From positions 1 to 32,313 of the forward strand of contig NZ_JAIVFV010000073.1 in the NCBI RefSeq assembly GCF_020829445.1: DNA of 32,313 bases, read 5' to 3'. The position numbers were made by a program, and so were the translations under genes. Positions 1 to 7,949 of this stretch are shown piece by piece (positions within the stretch are counted from its first letter, which is position 1; the number at the start of each line of letters is the position of its first letter). Source of the stretch: Nostoc sp. CHAB 5836. GTDB lineage: Bacteria > Cyanobacteriota > Cyanobacteriia > Cyanobacteriales > Nostocaceae. The notes below the pieces were generated by a model that had not been told where the DNA came from, did no database searches, and saw only the letters and a list, made by a program, of their open reading frames with translations.

Positions 1-148
1 GTGGTGAATTGAGGGTTGAAATTTAAACGCAAAGGGGAGGCAGCGCGTTGCGGGGGTTCCCCCCGTTGTAGCGACTGCCGTCGCGCAAAGGGAAGCGCAA
101 AGGAACGCAAAGAGAATTCGCTACGAACTTGTTAAATTCTGTACTAAG
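1..148. repeat. Repeat C, copy 1 (long direct repeat)
   Basis: This stretch recurs almost base for base at 3482-3629. Over the first ~125 bases I see a single difference (GCCGTC here, GCTGTC there); the last ~20 bases differ more. It contains a strong palindrome, GCGGGGGTTCCCCCCG-like, and AACGCAAAGG motifs. The core also occurs inverted at 10802-10875. The two direct copies bracket the pirin, Dps and aldo/keto reductase genes. The left end is at the window edge, so the true boundary is unknown. Confidence 0.85.
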
Positions 149-206
149 GTGACTACAGGGGGTGAAAACTATCTCAAATTCTCACGAATGATTTAAGATT
201 GCTATA

Positions 207-333
207 AGTAGGTCGGCGCAATTAAAGATAACTGGTGATGGCTGTCATTTGTCCTTTGTCATTCGTCCTTGGTAAGGGTTTCAAGCCTGTTTACGTTTCG
301 TCACATAGTTTGATTTATTTTCACCGACTTACT
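207..333 (+). mobile_element. MITE-like element B, copy 1
   Basis: About 127 bp with imperfect terminal inverted repeats: left AGTAGGTCGGCG, right CACCGACTTACT. It is flanked by TA on both sides (205-206 and 334-335), as expected for IS630/Tc1-mariner type insertion. The interior holds the ATTAAAGATAACTGG block and TTTGTC(A/C) heptamers seen in the other copies. The right TA lies two bases from the stop codon of the pirin gene. Confidence 0.8.
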
Positions 334-337
334 TAGA

Positions 338-1054
338 TCACGCTAAATCGAAAAGCAGGATTTCTGCGCCGATGTTGGTGCTAATTTCTAGCTGTTCTTC
401 GCCGTTGATTTGCACTCCATCGCCTGCTCTGAGTTCCTCACCATTTAAGTTAACTATGCCTTGGGCTATTTGTAACCATGCATAACGATGAGGTTTGACT
501 TGATAATTAACAATATCACCTTGCTCTAAAACAGATACGTATAAATCAACATCTTGGTGAATTGTCACAGCACCATCGCGCCCATCTTTAGCAGCAATTA
601 AGCGTAGTTTACCTTGCTTTTCTTCGAGAGGAAAAGTTTTTTGTTCATATCTTGGTGTCAACTCTTCTTGGTTAGGAAGAATCCAGATTTGTAGCAAGTG
701 CAGTGGTTCAGTTGGCGAAGGATTAAATTCACTGTGGCTGATCCCAGTACCAGCGCTCATAATCTGTGCATCACCGGGGCGAATTACTGACCCAGTACCC
801 AAGCTGTCTTTATGCTCTACAGCACCTTCTAAGACATAGGTGAGGATTTCCATGTCGCGATGACTGTGGGTAGGAAATCCAGCACCAGGGGCGATGCGAT
901 CGTCGTTAATCACTCGCAGAGAGCGAAATCCCATGCGGTTGGGATCGTAAAAACTGCCGAAGGAAAATGTATGATAACTATCGAGCCAGCCTGTTTGAGC
1001 GTGACCACGGGCATTGCGATCGTGAATTAAGTGGCTAATTGTATTTTGAGACAT
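338..1054 (-). CDS. Pirin family protein (YhhW-like bicupin)
   Basis: A 238-residue protein matching the usual length of YhhW/pirin proteins. The N-terminal cupin shows the pirin metal site: [10 protein letters not shown] supplies two histidines, and [11 protein letters not shown] supplies the third histidine and the glutamate. The start [18 protein letters not shown] is typical of the family. Bacterial pirins bind Fe or other divalent metal; some show quercetin 2,3-dioxygenase activity in vitro, but the physiological role is often unclear. It is the last of three minus-strand genes (aldo/keto reductase, Dps, pirin), 225 bp after Dps, suggesting a shared oxidative-stress theme, although the spacing is wide for a tight operon. 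Its stop codon TGA lies beside element B copy 1. Family assignment is firm; substrate is unknown. Confidence 0.93.
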   Translation of the reverse strand: MSQNTISHLIHDRNARGHAQTGWLDSYHTFSFGSFYDPNRMGFRSLRVINDDRIAPGAGFPTHSHRDMEILTYVLEGAVEHKDSLGTGSVIRPGDAQIMSAGTGISHSEFNPSPTEPLHLLQIWILPNQEELTPRYEQKTFPLEEKQGKLRLIAAKDGRDGAVTIHQDVDLYVSVLEQGDIVNYQVKPHRYAWLQIAQGIVNLNGEELRAGDGVQINGEEQLEISTNIGAEILLFDLA

Positions 1055-1279
1055 AGATTTACCTCGCTGTTAATGAGTATTTAGTAAGGAATCACTCAAT
1101 TTTGGACTTGAGATTTTAGATTTTTATAGGACTAAGATATTTTGGAATTTTTTGACTTAGTTTGAAACTATTTCAATAGTAAAGTATATAAATATAAATG
1201 AAAAGTACGCACTTCAAAGTCACGTACTTACCAAAAAGATACTAATAGATTTCAGAAAAACTACTTTTTTCAGAAGCCC

Positions 1280-1855
1280 TTATTTTCCAGCAGCAGCAGG
1301 GATCTTTTGAGTTTTAGTAGTACCCGTTTTGCCATTCTCTGCCTTGATTTCTGCTACTTGCAGATGAGCTTCTAAGAACCAGAGTCGTTTGTCAATGGTG
1401 CGGGAAATTTCGGTGTAAAGGTCAGCTGTATCAGCATCGCCTAAGTCATCAGTTTTAGCGATCGCTTCCCGGATATGTTTAGCATAGGATGCAAAGCGAT
1501 CTGCTAAGGCTGTCACATGGTCTTTACCATCCAAAATATCAAAGGGATATTCTGGCAAAATCGAATTACTTGCAGCAGCACGAGCTGTTCCTACAGCGTA
1601 TCCGCCTAAAGCTGTTACCCGTTCAGCTACCATATCGACGTACTCTTCCAATTCACCAGCAAGTTCATCAAATAATTCGTGTAGCTGGTAAAAGTCAGTT
1701 CCTTTAACATTCCAGTGCGCTTGCTTTGTCTGGGTTTTTAGATCCAAACTAGCTGCCAAGGTTTGGTTAAGAAGTACCACGATTTGGACTCGCGCTTCGG
1801 CAGGAATGTCAATGCGGGTAGGGTACAGACGTGATGAAATGGTGCTGTCGCTCAT
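1280..1855 (-). CDS. dps: Dps family DNA-binding ferritin
   Basis: A 191-residue four-helix protein. The ferroxidase-site residues of Dps are recognisable: QAHWNVKG (His ~47), LHELFDE (His ~59, Asp ~63) and VDMVAERV (Asp ~74, Glu ~78). Dps assembles into 12-subunit cages that oxidise Fe(II) with H2O2, store iron and often shield DNA. The C-terminal tail (about residues 170-191) is rich in Lys, Thr and Ala and is probably disordered, a plausible DNA- or surface-binding tail. The start MSDSTISSRL is the only reasonable one. Nostoc genomes encode several Dps paralogues; I cannot say which this is. Flanked by aldo/keto reductase upstream (120-bp gap) and pirin downstream. Confidence 0.95.
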   Translation of the reverse strand: MSDSTISSRLYPTRIDIPAEARVQIVVLLNQTLAASLDLKTQTKQAHWNVKGTDFYQLHELFDELAGELEEYVDMVAERVTALGGYAVGTARAAASNSILPEYPFDILDGKDHVTALADRFASYAKHIREAIAKTDDLGDADTADLYTEISRTIDKRLWFLEAHLQVAEIKAENGKTGTTKTQKIPAAAGK

Positions 1856-1975
1856 TGTTCTTACGTTAATGCCTTTTGCATCTAACTCTACAGATTTTAG
1901 TTAGGGGCGCGAAACTCTCTGACGACAGATTGTATTAACCCTTGAATGTGTTAATGTTTATGGCTATTGGTTTGG

Positions 1976-3028
1976 TCAAAGGCGATGGTTTTCTATGGTA
2001 TTAAATGTGCCACCGAAAAGGCGGTCGCGAATTACATCATTGTACAAAAATTCATGGGGAAAACCCAATTCAATCTGACTCACTTCATTTAAACGTTGTA
2101 AATGTTCTGGCGAGAAGCTGACATCTAAAGAAGCTAAGTTATCTTGAAGCTGAGTTAATTTACGTGTCCCAATAATCGGAATAATCACACCACTTTGAGC
2201 GCGTAACCAAGCTAATGCTACCTGTGATGGTGTATAGCCAATTTCTGCTGCAACTTCGCTAACAACTTTAGCGATCGCCAAATTCCGTTCTGAAATAGTT
2301 CCTAACGCTGAATTGGCTAATCGCCCTTGTTCGCTACCCTCTTGAGGAGGCTGATTATACTTACCTGTTAGCACACCACCACCCAAAGGCGACCACGGTG
2401 TTACTGCTAAATCAAAGGCTTTAGCCATCGGTAGCAAGTCTCGTTCTGGTGTTCGTTGAACTAAACTATACTCAATTTGCAGGGCGACAAACTGCGTCCA
2501 TCCTTGGTATTGGGCGATGGTATTTGCTTGGGAAACGATCCAAGCAGGGGTATCCGAAATGCCGATGTAAAGTACTTTACCTTGACGGATTACATCATCA
2601 AGCGATCGCAAGACTTCTTCGATCGGTGTTGTAAAGTCCCAAGCGTGCAGCCAGAATAAATCAATGTAATCAGTATTCAGCCGTTTTAGACTACCTTCTA
2701 AAGACTGAATTAAGTTCTTGCGATGGTTTCCACTGGCGTTAGGATCGCCCTTCTTCTCATTCATCTGCAAGGGAAAAGAATATTTAGTCGCAACTACAAA
2801 CCGTTCCCGTTCTTTAGCGATCAACTCACCGACAATTTTTTCACTGCTTCCATCAGTATAACCGTTGGCGGTGTCAATAAAATTGCCCCCTGCTTCTACA
2901 TAGGCATCAAAGATTTTACGACTTTCCTCAACAGATGCACCCCAACCCCAATCTTCACCAAAGGTCATGGTTCCCAAGGAGAGTTCCGAGACTCTTAATC
3001 CGCTTTTGCCCAAGAGTTTGTATTTCAT
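1976..3028 (-). CDS. Aldo/keto reductase
   Basis: A 350-residue NADPH-dependent oxidoreductase of the TIM-barrel AKR superfamily. The catalytic tetrad is visible: Asp and Tyr in DTANGYTDGSSEKIVG, Lys in VATKYSF and His in LFWLHAWDF. C-terminal IIPIIGTRK is the usual cofactor-phosphate binding segment. The frame stays open upstream to 3079, but I chose the ATG at 3028 because MKYKLLGKSGLRVSELSLGTM is the standard family N-terminus and the upstream 17 residues look unlike it. Such enzymes reduce aldehydes and ketones, including lipid-peroxidation products; the substrate is not predictable here. It is the first gene of the three-gene minus-strand group ending in pirin. Confidence 0.93.
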   Translation of the reverse strand: MKYKLLGKSGLRVSELSLGTMTFGEDWGWGASVEESRKIFDAYVEAGGNFIDTANGYTDGSSEKIVGELIAKERERFVVATKYSFPLQMNEKKGDPNASGNHRKNLIQSLEGSLKRLNTDYIDLFWLHAWDFTTPIEEVLRSLDDVIRQGKVLYIGISDTPAWIVSQANTIAQYQGWTQFVALQIEYSLVQRTPERDLLPMAKAFDLAVTPWSPLGGGVLTGKYNQPPQEGSEQGRLANSALGTISERNLAIAKVVSEVAAEIGYTPSQVALAWLRAQSGVIIPIIGTRKLTQLQDNLASLDVSFSPEHLQRLNEVSQIELGFPHEFLYNDVIRDRLFGGTFNTIENHRL

Positions 3029-3219
3029 GAATATTTTCTCACTAATCAAAAAACTAAGCGAATACCATTCCAAAGGCATGATAACTGGAAACCACGGGCG
3101 ATGTTTAAGAGGTTGTTTGAAAAGTGGTTAGCTGTATCTTTGCACGTATTGATCCCCCTGATAATTCAGGTCATCTGGAAAACCTCACTTCTATTTCTCT
3201 CTTCCTTTAATTCCGTACC

Positions 3220-3428
3220 CAATACTGCACAGGTTTTGGCAAAAAAATGAAAAATGTGTAGGTTGGGGAGCCACTGCGTTGAGCGGGTTCCCCGACTTGT
3301 TCGCTTTTAGCGTTCCCGCAGGGTAGCACGTGGCGTTTGAGGAACGAAACCCAACCTAAGAACTGGGCTTGTTGGGTTTCGCAAAGGCTCAACCCAACCT
3401 ACAAATATTAAAAACCTACGGAGTATTG
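3220..3428. mobile_element. Palindromic element D, copy 1, with 10-bp target duplication
   Basis: The ends are CAATACTGCACAGGTTTT and AAAACCTACGGAGTATTG, an imperfect inverted repeat. Directly outside them the 10-mer ATTCCGTACC occurs on both sides (3210-3219 and 3429-3438), a clear target-site duplication. Inside is a second inverted pair, GTAGGTTGGG and CAACCCAACCTAC. Translated open frames across this stretch (minus strand 3207-3392) are repeat sequence, not a gene. Two more copies carry different 10-bp duplications (12756-12891, 31568-31880). Confidence 0.85.
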
Positions 3429-3481
3429 ATTCCGTACCTGATTTATGGTGACGTGTACTAAGTACAGCTTTGCATTAATTC

Positions 3482-3629
3482 GTGGTGAATTGAGGGTTGA
3501 AATTTAAACGCAAAGGGGAGGCAGCGCGTTGCGGGGGTTCCCCCCGTTGTAGCGACTGCTGTCGCGCAAAGGGAAGCGCAAAGGAACGCAAAGAGAATTC
3601 GCTACGAATTTATGAAATATTGTACTAAG
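3482..3629. repeat. Repeat C, copy 2 (long direct repeat)
   Basis: Direct copy of positions 1-148, nearly identical over the first ~125 bases. Homology ends at GTACTAAG. It starts about 45 bp beyond the duplicated target of element D copy 1. With copy 1 it brackets a 3.3-kb block of three genes. Confidence 0.85.
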
Positions 3630-3702
3630 AGCGATCGCTACGGTCTTCTAAGCTAGAATACCAAAGTTGTATTTATACACATCTGACAAGTCAATTATTT
3701 TT

Positions 3703-4116
3703 ATGAACTACTACGTAATCTACGACGGCAATTGTAATCTCTGCGTTACCCTTGTGCAATTGCTAGAAACCTTAGATAAGGGAAATTTATTTCGCTACAC
3801 TCCTATGCAAGATGAGCAGACACTTTTACAGTGGGGAATTACAGCCCAAGACTGTGAACAGGGAATGATTTTAATTGATGTTAATGAACCTCAGAGACGT
3901 TGGCAAGGTAGTAACGCCGCAGAAGAAATTGGGCGGTTATTGCCAGTAGGAAGTGCATTTGTAGACGCTTATCGAGCCTTAGCGGGGATGAAATGGGCTG
4001 GCGATCGCTTTTACGAGCAAATGCGCGATAACCGTTATGCACTCTTCGGTAAGCGTTCTAATACGTATGAGTCAGTATACTGTGTTGATGGTAGCTGCAA
4101 AGCAGGTAATGAGTAA
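3703..4116 (+). CDS. DCC family thiol-disulfide oxidoreductase (DUF393)
   Basis: A 137-residue protein beginning MNYYVIYDGNCNLC. The DGxCxxC motif close to the N-terminus defines the DCC/DUF393 family, which is predicted to have a thioredoxin-like redox role. Later family features are the central FRYTPMQ segment and GSNAAEEIGRLL. An open frame continues upstream to 3667, but the ATG at 3703 places the motif at the family's normal position. It has no close partner: 145 bp separate it from the downstream toxin gene. The function is inferred from the motif only. Confidence 0.88.
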   Translation: MNYYVIYDGNCNLCVTLVQLLETLDKGNLFRYTPMQDEQTLLQWGITAQDCEQGMILIDVNEPQRRWQGSNAAEEIGRLLPVGSAFVDAYRALAGMKWAGDRFYEQMRDNRYALFGKRSNTYESVYCVDGSCKAGNE

Positions 4117-4221
4117 CTTTGAGACTGAAGTAGCTTTAGTACATAAGTTCTAGTATTCAAGACCATAAGCCCCATTTTCACAGGATTACTATCATTCTTG
4201 ATTCTTGAACCTAAAATAATG

Positions 4222-4252
4222 TTAACCCCAAAGGTTAAGATTATTTTATAAT
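4222..4252 (+). promoter_or_regulatory. Probable promoter and operator of the toxin/antitoxin pair
   Basis: A perfect inverted repeat TTAACC-CCAAA-GGTTAA (4222-4238) lies just upstream of a consensus -10 box TATAAT (4247-4252). The palindrome covers where a -35 element would sit, so a repressor bound there would block transcription, fitting autoregulation by the HTH antitoxin. The -10 box is only 10 bases before the toxin ATG at 4262 and there is no Shine-Dalgarno sequence, so the transcript may be leaderless. This is inference from sequence. Confidence 0.5.
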
Positions 4253-4261
4253 GGTGTTATA

Positions 4262-4600
4262 ATGGATATTGTATTTAGAAACAGAAAATTTCAGAAAGAG
4301 TGCAATAAACACAGCCTCTTAGTACAAAAGCACGGTCTAAACAGGGCGAAACTCATTGAGCTAAGGCTCGACATCTTACGTGATGCCAACGTACTTGAGG
4401 ATACGCGAAATCTTCCAGGGAATTGCCACGAATTGCATCAAAACCGTGCAGGTCAGTTATCGCTGGACTTAGATGGCCCATATAGGCTGATCTTTGAACC
4501 AGCAGATCAACCGATTCCGCTCAAACCAGATGGTGGGCTTGACTGGGATAAAGTTACTGCTGTTGAAATACTCGGCGTGGAGAATACACATGGAAAATAA
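4262..4600 (+). CDS. RelE/HigB-like toxin of a type II toxin-antitoxin pair
   Basis: A 112-residue basic protein. The segment CHELHQNRAGQLSLDLDGPYRLIFEP resembles the core of the RelE/HigB fold, where Arg and aromatic residues after the central strands act on ribosome-bound mRNA. It precedes an HTH antitoxin gene and overlaps it by 11 bases (4590-4600), an arrangement typical of the 'inverted' higBA order, in which the toxin comes first and the two are translationally coupled. Known HigB/RelE toxins are translation-dependent mRNA endonucleases that stall growth. Family assignment comes from the fold-like core and context; the activity is inferred. Confidence 0.78.
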   Translation: MDIVFRNRKFQKECNKHSLLVQKHGLNRAKLIELRLDILRDANVLEDTRNLPGNCHELHQNRAGQLSLDLDGPYRLIFEPADQPIPLKPDGGLDWDKVTAVEILGVENTHGK

Positions 4601-5699
4601 AATTCAAAATCAGTATACTCCAGATTATGTTTCCCCTCCAGGAGATACTCTGCTAGAAGTTCTGGAAAACCGGGGAATGACCCAAGCAGAACTGGCAGAA
4701 CGGACTGGAAGACCTAAAAAAACAATTAACGAAATTATTAATGGTAAAACAGCAATTACCCCTGAAACTGCATTACAACTAGAACTGGTATTTAATATCC
4801 CAGCTAGTTTTTGGAACAACCGCGAACGACGATACCGAGAATTTTTAGCCCAACAGGAAGAAAAAGAGCGCTTAGAAAAGCAAGTAGCATGGCTTAAAGG
4901 AATTCCTGTTACAGCCATGATTAAGTCTGGCTGGATTCGCCGCTATCGGGACAAAGTTGAGCAACTGCGGGAGGTGCTAAATTTTTTCGCCGTCGCCTCC
5001 CCTGAAAATTGGGAGGGAATATGGTTGAACACTCATATAAATTTTCGTAAATCTCAAGCATTTGAAAGTGACCTTGGTGCCACTACCGCTTGGCTACGTC
5101 GAGGAGAAATTGAAGCATCTGAGATTGCTTGTGCTTCTTATAATGCCAACAAGTTTCGGGAAGCACTGCACAAAATCCGCGCTTTAACTGTGGAACCACC
5201 AGAAATTTTCCAGCTAAAAGTGCAGCGGCTGTGTGCAGAAGCTGGTGTTGCTGTAGTTTTTGTGCCACAACTTCCTAAAACACGAACCAGTGGAGCAACT
5301 CATTGGTTGAATGCTGATAAAGCGCTGATTCAACTCAGTCTGCGCTACAAGACTGATGACCATTTATGGTTTACTTTCTTTCATGAAGCTGGTCACATTT
5401 TGCTACATGGTAAGCGTGATTTCTTTCTCGAGGGTACAGGTGTTGCATCTGTCAATGATCAAGAAAAGGAGCAAGAAGCAAACAAATTCGCTGCGGATAT
5501 ACTCATCCCCCCTGGCAATTTGAAAACATTTGTGGCATCAGTTCAACAATTGAGTAAAACAAATATCATACAGTTTGCTGCTGAAATAGGCATTGCACCG
5601 GGGATTTTAGTTGGTAGACTTCAGGATGATAATTTTCTACCGCCTAGTCACTGCAATGACCTCAAACAAAAACTTGGGTGGACGTTAGATGATGAATAG
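4590..5699 (+). CDS. HigA-like XRE antitoxin fused to an ImmA/IrrE zinc-peptidase domain
   Basis: A 369-residue protein. The frame is open from 4494, but the ATG at 4590 gives the standard HigA start (PPGDTLLEVLENRGMTQAELA) and an 11-base overlap with the toxin gene. Residues ~15-85 form the XRE/HigA helix-turn-helix. Residues ~85-200 are helical and charged. Residues ~205-310 are an ImmA/IrrE metallopeptidase domain with HEAGH at ~265-269 and a downstream EQEANKFAADILIP segment likely giving the third zinc ligand. In phage and mobile elements ImmA-type proteases cleave XRE repressors, and IrrE/PprI of Deinococcus cleaves DdrO; here repressor and protease are one chain. Whether it acts in cis, in trans or on the toxin is unknown. 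Confidence 0.85.
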   Translation: MENKIQNQYTPDYVSPPGDTLLEVLENRGMTQAELAERTGRPKKTINEIINGKTAITPETALQLELVFNIPASFWNNRERRYREFLAQQEEKERLEKQVAWLKGIPVTAMIKSGWIRRYRDKVEQLREVLNFFAVASPENWEGIWLNTHINFRKSQAFESDLGATTAWLRRGEIEASEIACASYNANKFREALHKIRALTVEPPEIFQLKVQRLCAEAGVAVVFVPQLPKTRTSGATHWLNADKALIQLSLRYKTDDHLWFTFFHEAGHILLHGKRDFFLEGTGVASVNDQEKEQEANKFAADILIPPGNLKTFVASVQQLSKTNIIQFAAEIGIAPGILVGRLQDDNFLPPSHCNDLKQKLGWTLDDE

Positions 5700-5881
5700 C
5701 TAATTAGATAGACCTTTTCGGTACAAAAATCCGCCTCCAGGTGCTAGCAAAAAGTCTGGTAGAACAACCATTATGCTATCTGGTGTGTTTGTAAACAATG
5801 AGATTGCGATCGCCACCGCCGGGCGTATACGCCATCGCGCCACAATTGGGCAGAACATAAAATCTAATGGGAGGATACTGC

Positions 5882-7729
5882 GTGAGAATTGGTGCTAACT
5901 ACTTGGGTAACGGAGAGTGTGAATTTACAGTTTGGTCTCCGCTATTAGATGGCGTCACGGTACAAATTTTGACCCCAGAACAGCAGTTAATTCCCCTCAA
6001 GCCTCAGTCTGAGGGATACTGGCACACGAAAGTCAACGATGTGTATCCGGGTACGCTTTATCGCTATGTCTTGAATGGCCAAGACACCTTTGCTGATCCC
6101 GCTTCGCAGTATCAACCTGAAGGAGTGCATGGGCCGTCTCAAATTGTCGATCAGCACTTTGAGTGGACGGATGAAGCATGGAATGGCATTCCTGTGGAGT
6201 CAATGATTTTCTATGAACTTCATGTTGGGACATTCACATCTGAAGGAACTTTCGCCGCCATCATTCCCCGCTTACCCGAACTGAGGGAACTGGGAATTAA
6301 CGCCATTGAAATCATGCCCATCGCTCAGTTTCCGGGAGACACTCATATTGAGGCTTCGCTGACATACCGCAACTGGGGTTATGATGGCGTTTATCCCTTT
6401 GCTGTGCAAAATTCCTACGGTAGCCCAGCCGAACTTAAGCAACTGGTAAATGCTTGTCACCAAAATAATATCGCCGTAGTCCTGGATGTAGTGTACAACC
6501 ACTTTGGGCCAGAAGGCAATTATATGGGTCAGTTCGCGCCCTACTTTACTAAAACCTATAAAACGCCGTGGGGCGACGCACTGAATTTCGACGATGCTCA
6601 TAGTCAGGGTGTGCGAAATTATTTTATCGAAAATGCCCTTTACTGGTTGGGTGAGTTTCATATTGATGCATTGCGGCTTGATGCTATTCAAGCAATTTAC
6701 GACTTGGGAGCGAAGCATTTTTTGTGGGAACTAGCCGAAGCAGTTCATCATTTTTCACAACAAGGGCAAAAATGGAAACGTCATCTAATTGCCGAAAGTG
6801 ATTTGAATAATCCCCAAATAATTCGTCCGTCAGAATTGGGTGGATACGGTCTTGATGCTCAATGGAATGATGATTTTCATCATGCATTACACGCACTTTT
6901 AACAGGCGATCGCCAAGCATATTATCAAGATTTTGGCAAATGTGCGGATCTGGCGAAAGCTTATGAAGATAGTTTTGTCTATGATTGGAGGTATGCTCCA
7001 CACCGCAAGCGTTTTCATGGCATATCTTGCCGCGATCGCCCTTTATCACAATTTTCTGTTTGCATCCAGAATCACGATCAAATCGGCAATCAAATGAAAG
7101 GAGAACGTCTCAGTCAGCGTATCTCTTTTGAAGGATTAAAGTTAGCTGCTGGTGCTGTGCTGCTGTCGCCCTACTTACCTTTATTATTCATGGGAGAAGA
7201 ATACGGCGAAACAGCACCCTTTATTTACTTTGTCAGTCACTCCGATCCAGATTTAATTGAATTAGTTCGAGCCGGACGCAAACAAGAATTTGAAGCATTT
7301 CACTATGCAGATGATCCCCCAGATCCGGAATCGGCACAAACTTTTTTAAGTTCTAAACTTAATTGGCAATTACGCAATGAAGGTAAGCACAAAGTTTTGT
7401 GGGATTGGTATCGCCAGTTAATTAATTTACGTAAGATGCATCCAGCCCTTTTGAATCAAGAGCGCAATTTTATCGAAGCGACTAGCGATGAACAGAAGGA
7501 GTTGGTGATTGTGCGTCGTTGGTGCGAATCAAGTGAAGTAATATTTGTGATGAATTTCAATTCGTCTCCAGTGACGGTGATTCTGCCGTTTCAACAAAAT
7601 GCTCATAAATTGTTGGACTCTGCTGATATCTCATGGCGTGGACATGGTTCTGAAGCTGCTGAACATCTGTCTATGGGTCAAGAAGTGAAATTGCAACCTA
7701 CTAGTTTAGTACTCTATGAAAAAGGATGA
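5882..7729 (+). CDS. treZ: Malto-oligosyltrehalose trehalohydrolase
   Basis: A GH13 enzyme of ~615 residues that releases free trehalose from maltooligosyl-trehalose made by TreY. Order: N-terminal CBM48-like beta domain (IGANYLGNGECEFTVWSP), then the catalytic barrel with DVVYNHFGPEGNY, nucleophile Asp in LRLDAIQAIYD, acid Glu in LIAESDLNNP and the QNHDQIGNQ motif. An ATG at 5867 is in frame, but GGGAGG (5869-5874) sits seven bases before the GTG at 5882, so GTG is my preferred start; the ATG would place the ribosome site inside the gene. It is followed on the same strand by treY (220-bp gap) and treH. In Anabaena these genes respond to drying. Confidence 0.95.
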   Translation: MRIGANYLGNGECEFTVWSPLLDGVTVQILTPEQQLIPLKPQSEGYWHTKVNDVYPGTLYRYVLNGQDTFADPASQYQPEGVHGPSQIVDQHFEWTDEAWNGIPVESMIFYELHVGTFTSEGTFAAIIPRLPELRELGINAIEIMPIAQFPGDTHIEASLTYRNWGYDGVYPFAVQNSYGSPAELKQLVNACHQNNIAVVLDVVYNHFGPEGNYMGQFAPYFTKTYKTPWGDALNFDDAHSQGVRNYFIENALYWLGEFHIDALRLDAIQAIYDLGAKHFLWELAEAVHHFSQQGQKWKRHLIAESDLNNPQIIRPSELGGYGLDAQWNDDFHHALHALLTGDRQAYYQDFGKCADLAKAYEDSFVYDWRYAPHRKRFHGISCRDRPLSQFSVCIQNHDQIGNQMKGERLSQRISFEGLKLAAGAVLLSPYLPLLFMGEEYGETAPFIYFVSHSDPDLIELVRAGRKQEFEAFHYADDPPDPESAQTFLSSKLNWQLRNEGKHKVLWDWYRQLINLRKMHPALLNQERNFIEATSDEQKELVIVRRWCESSEVIFVMNFNSSPVTVILPFQQNAHKLLDSADISWRGHGSEAAEHLSMGQEVKLQPTSLVLYEKG

Positions 7730-7817
7730 GGGGGAGAGGTGGAAGTTAAAGTTTCAGTCTCATAACCTCAAGTTTCAAGCTAAGGGACTTCTAAGAAATA
7801 AGTTATCTAAATGAACG

Positions 7818-7851
7818 AACCACAGAGACGCAGAGAACACGGAGAGGAGAG
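7818..7851 (+). repeat. Short dispersed repeat G, copy 1
   Basis: AACCACAGAGACGCAGAGAA followed by an ACACGGAGAG-like tail, in the treZ-treY spacer. The same sequence with few changes is at 18297-18330, and a shorter relative (AGAACACAGAGA) lies near 20491. It is a family scattered through intergenic DNA here; no function is visible. The rest of the 220-bp spacer shows no gene. Confidence 0.6.
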
Positions 7852-7949
7852 AAATAGAGAAATAGAGAAGATTTTTGCGTCAGTTTTGAGGTATTTTTTA
7901 TTTGGAAGTTCCTAAAAGGTTCAACTTCCCTACTTTGCACTAACAAAAT

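Noticed and set aside
3207..3392. 61-codon minus-strand open frame upstream of the aldo/keto reductase
   Set aside because: It lies almost wholly inside element D copy 1 and translates the AACCCAACCTAC repeat; no protein features.
5867..5881. ATG start for treZ at 5867
   Set aside because: GGGAGG at 5869-5874 fits the GTG at 5882 much better; the ATG itself lacks a ribosome site.
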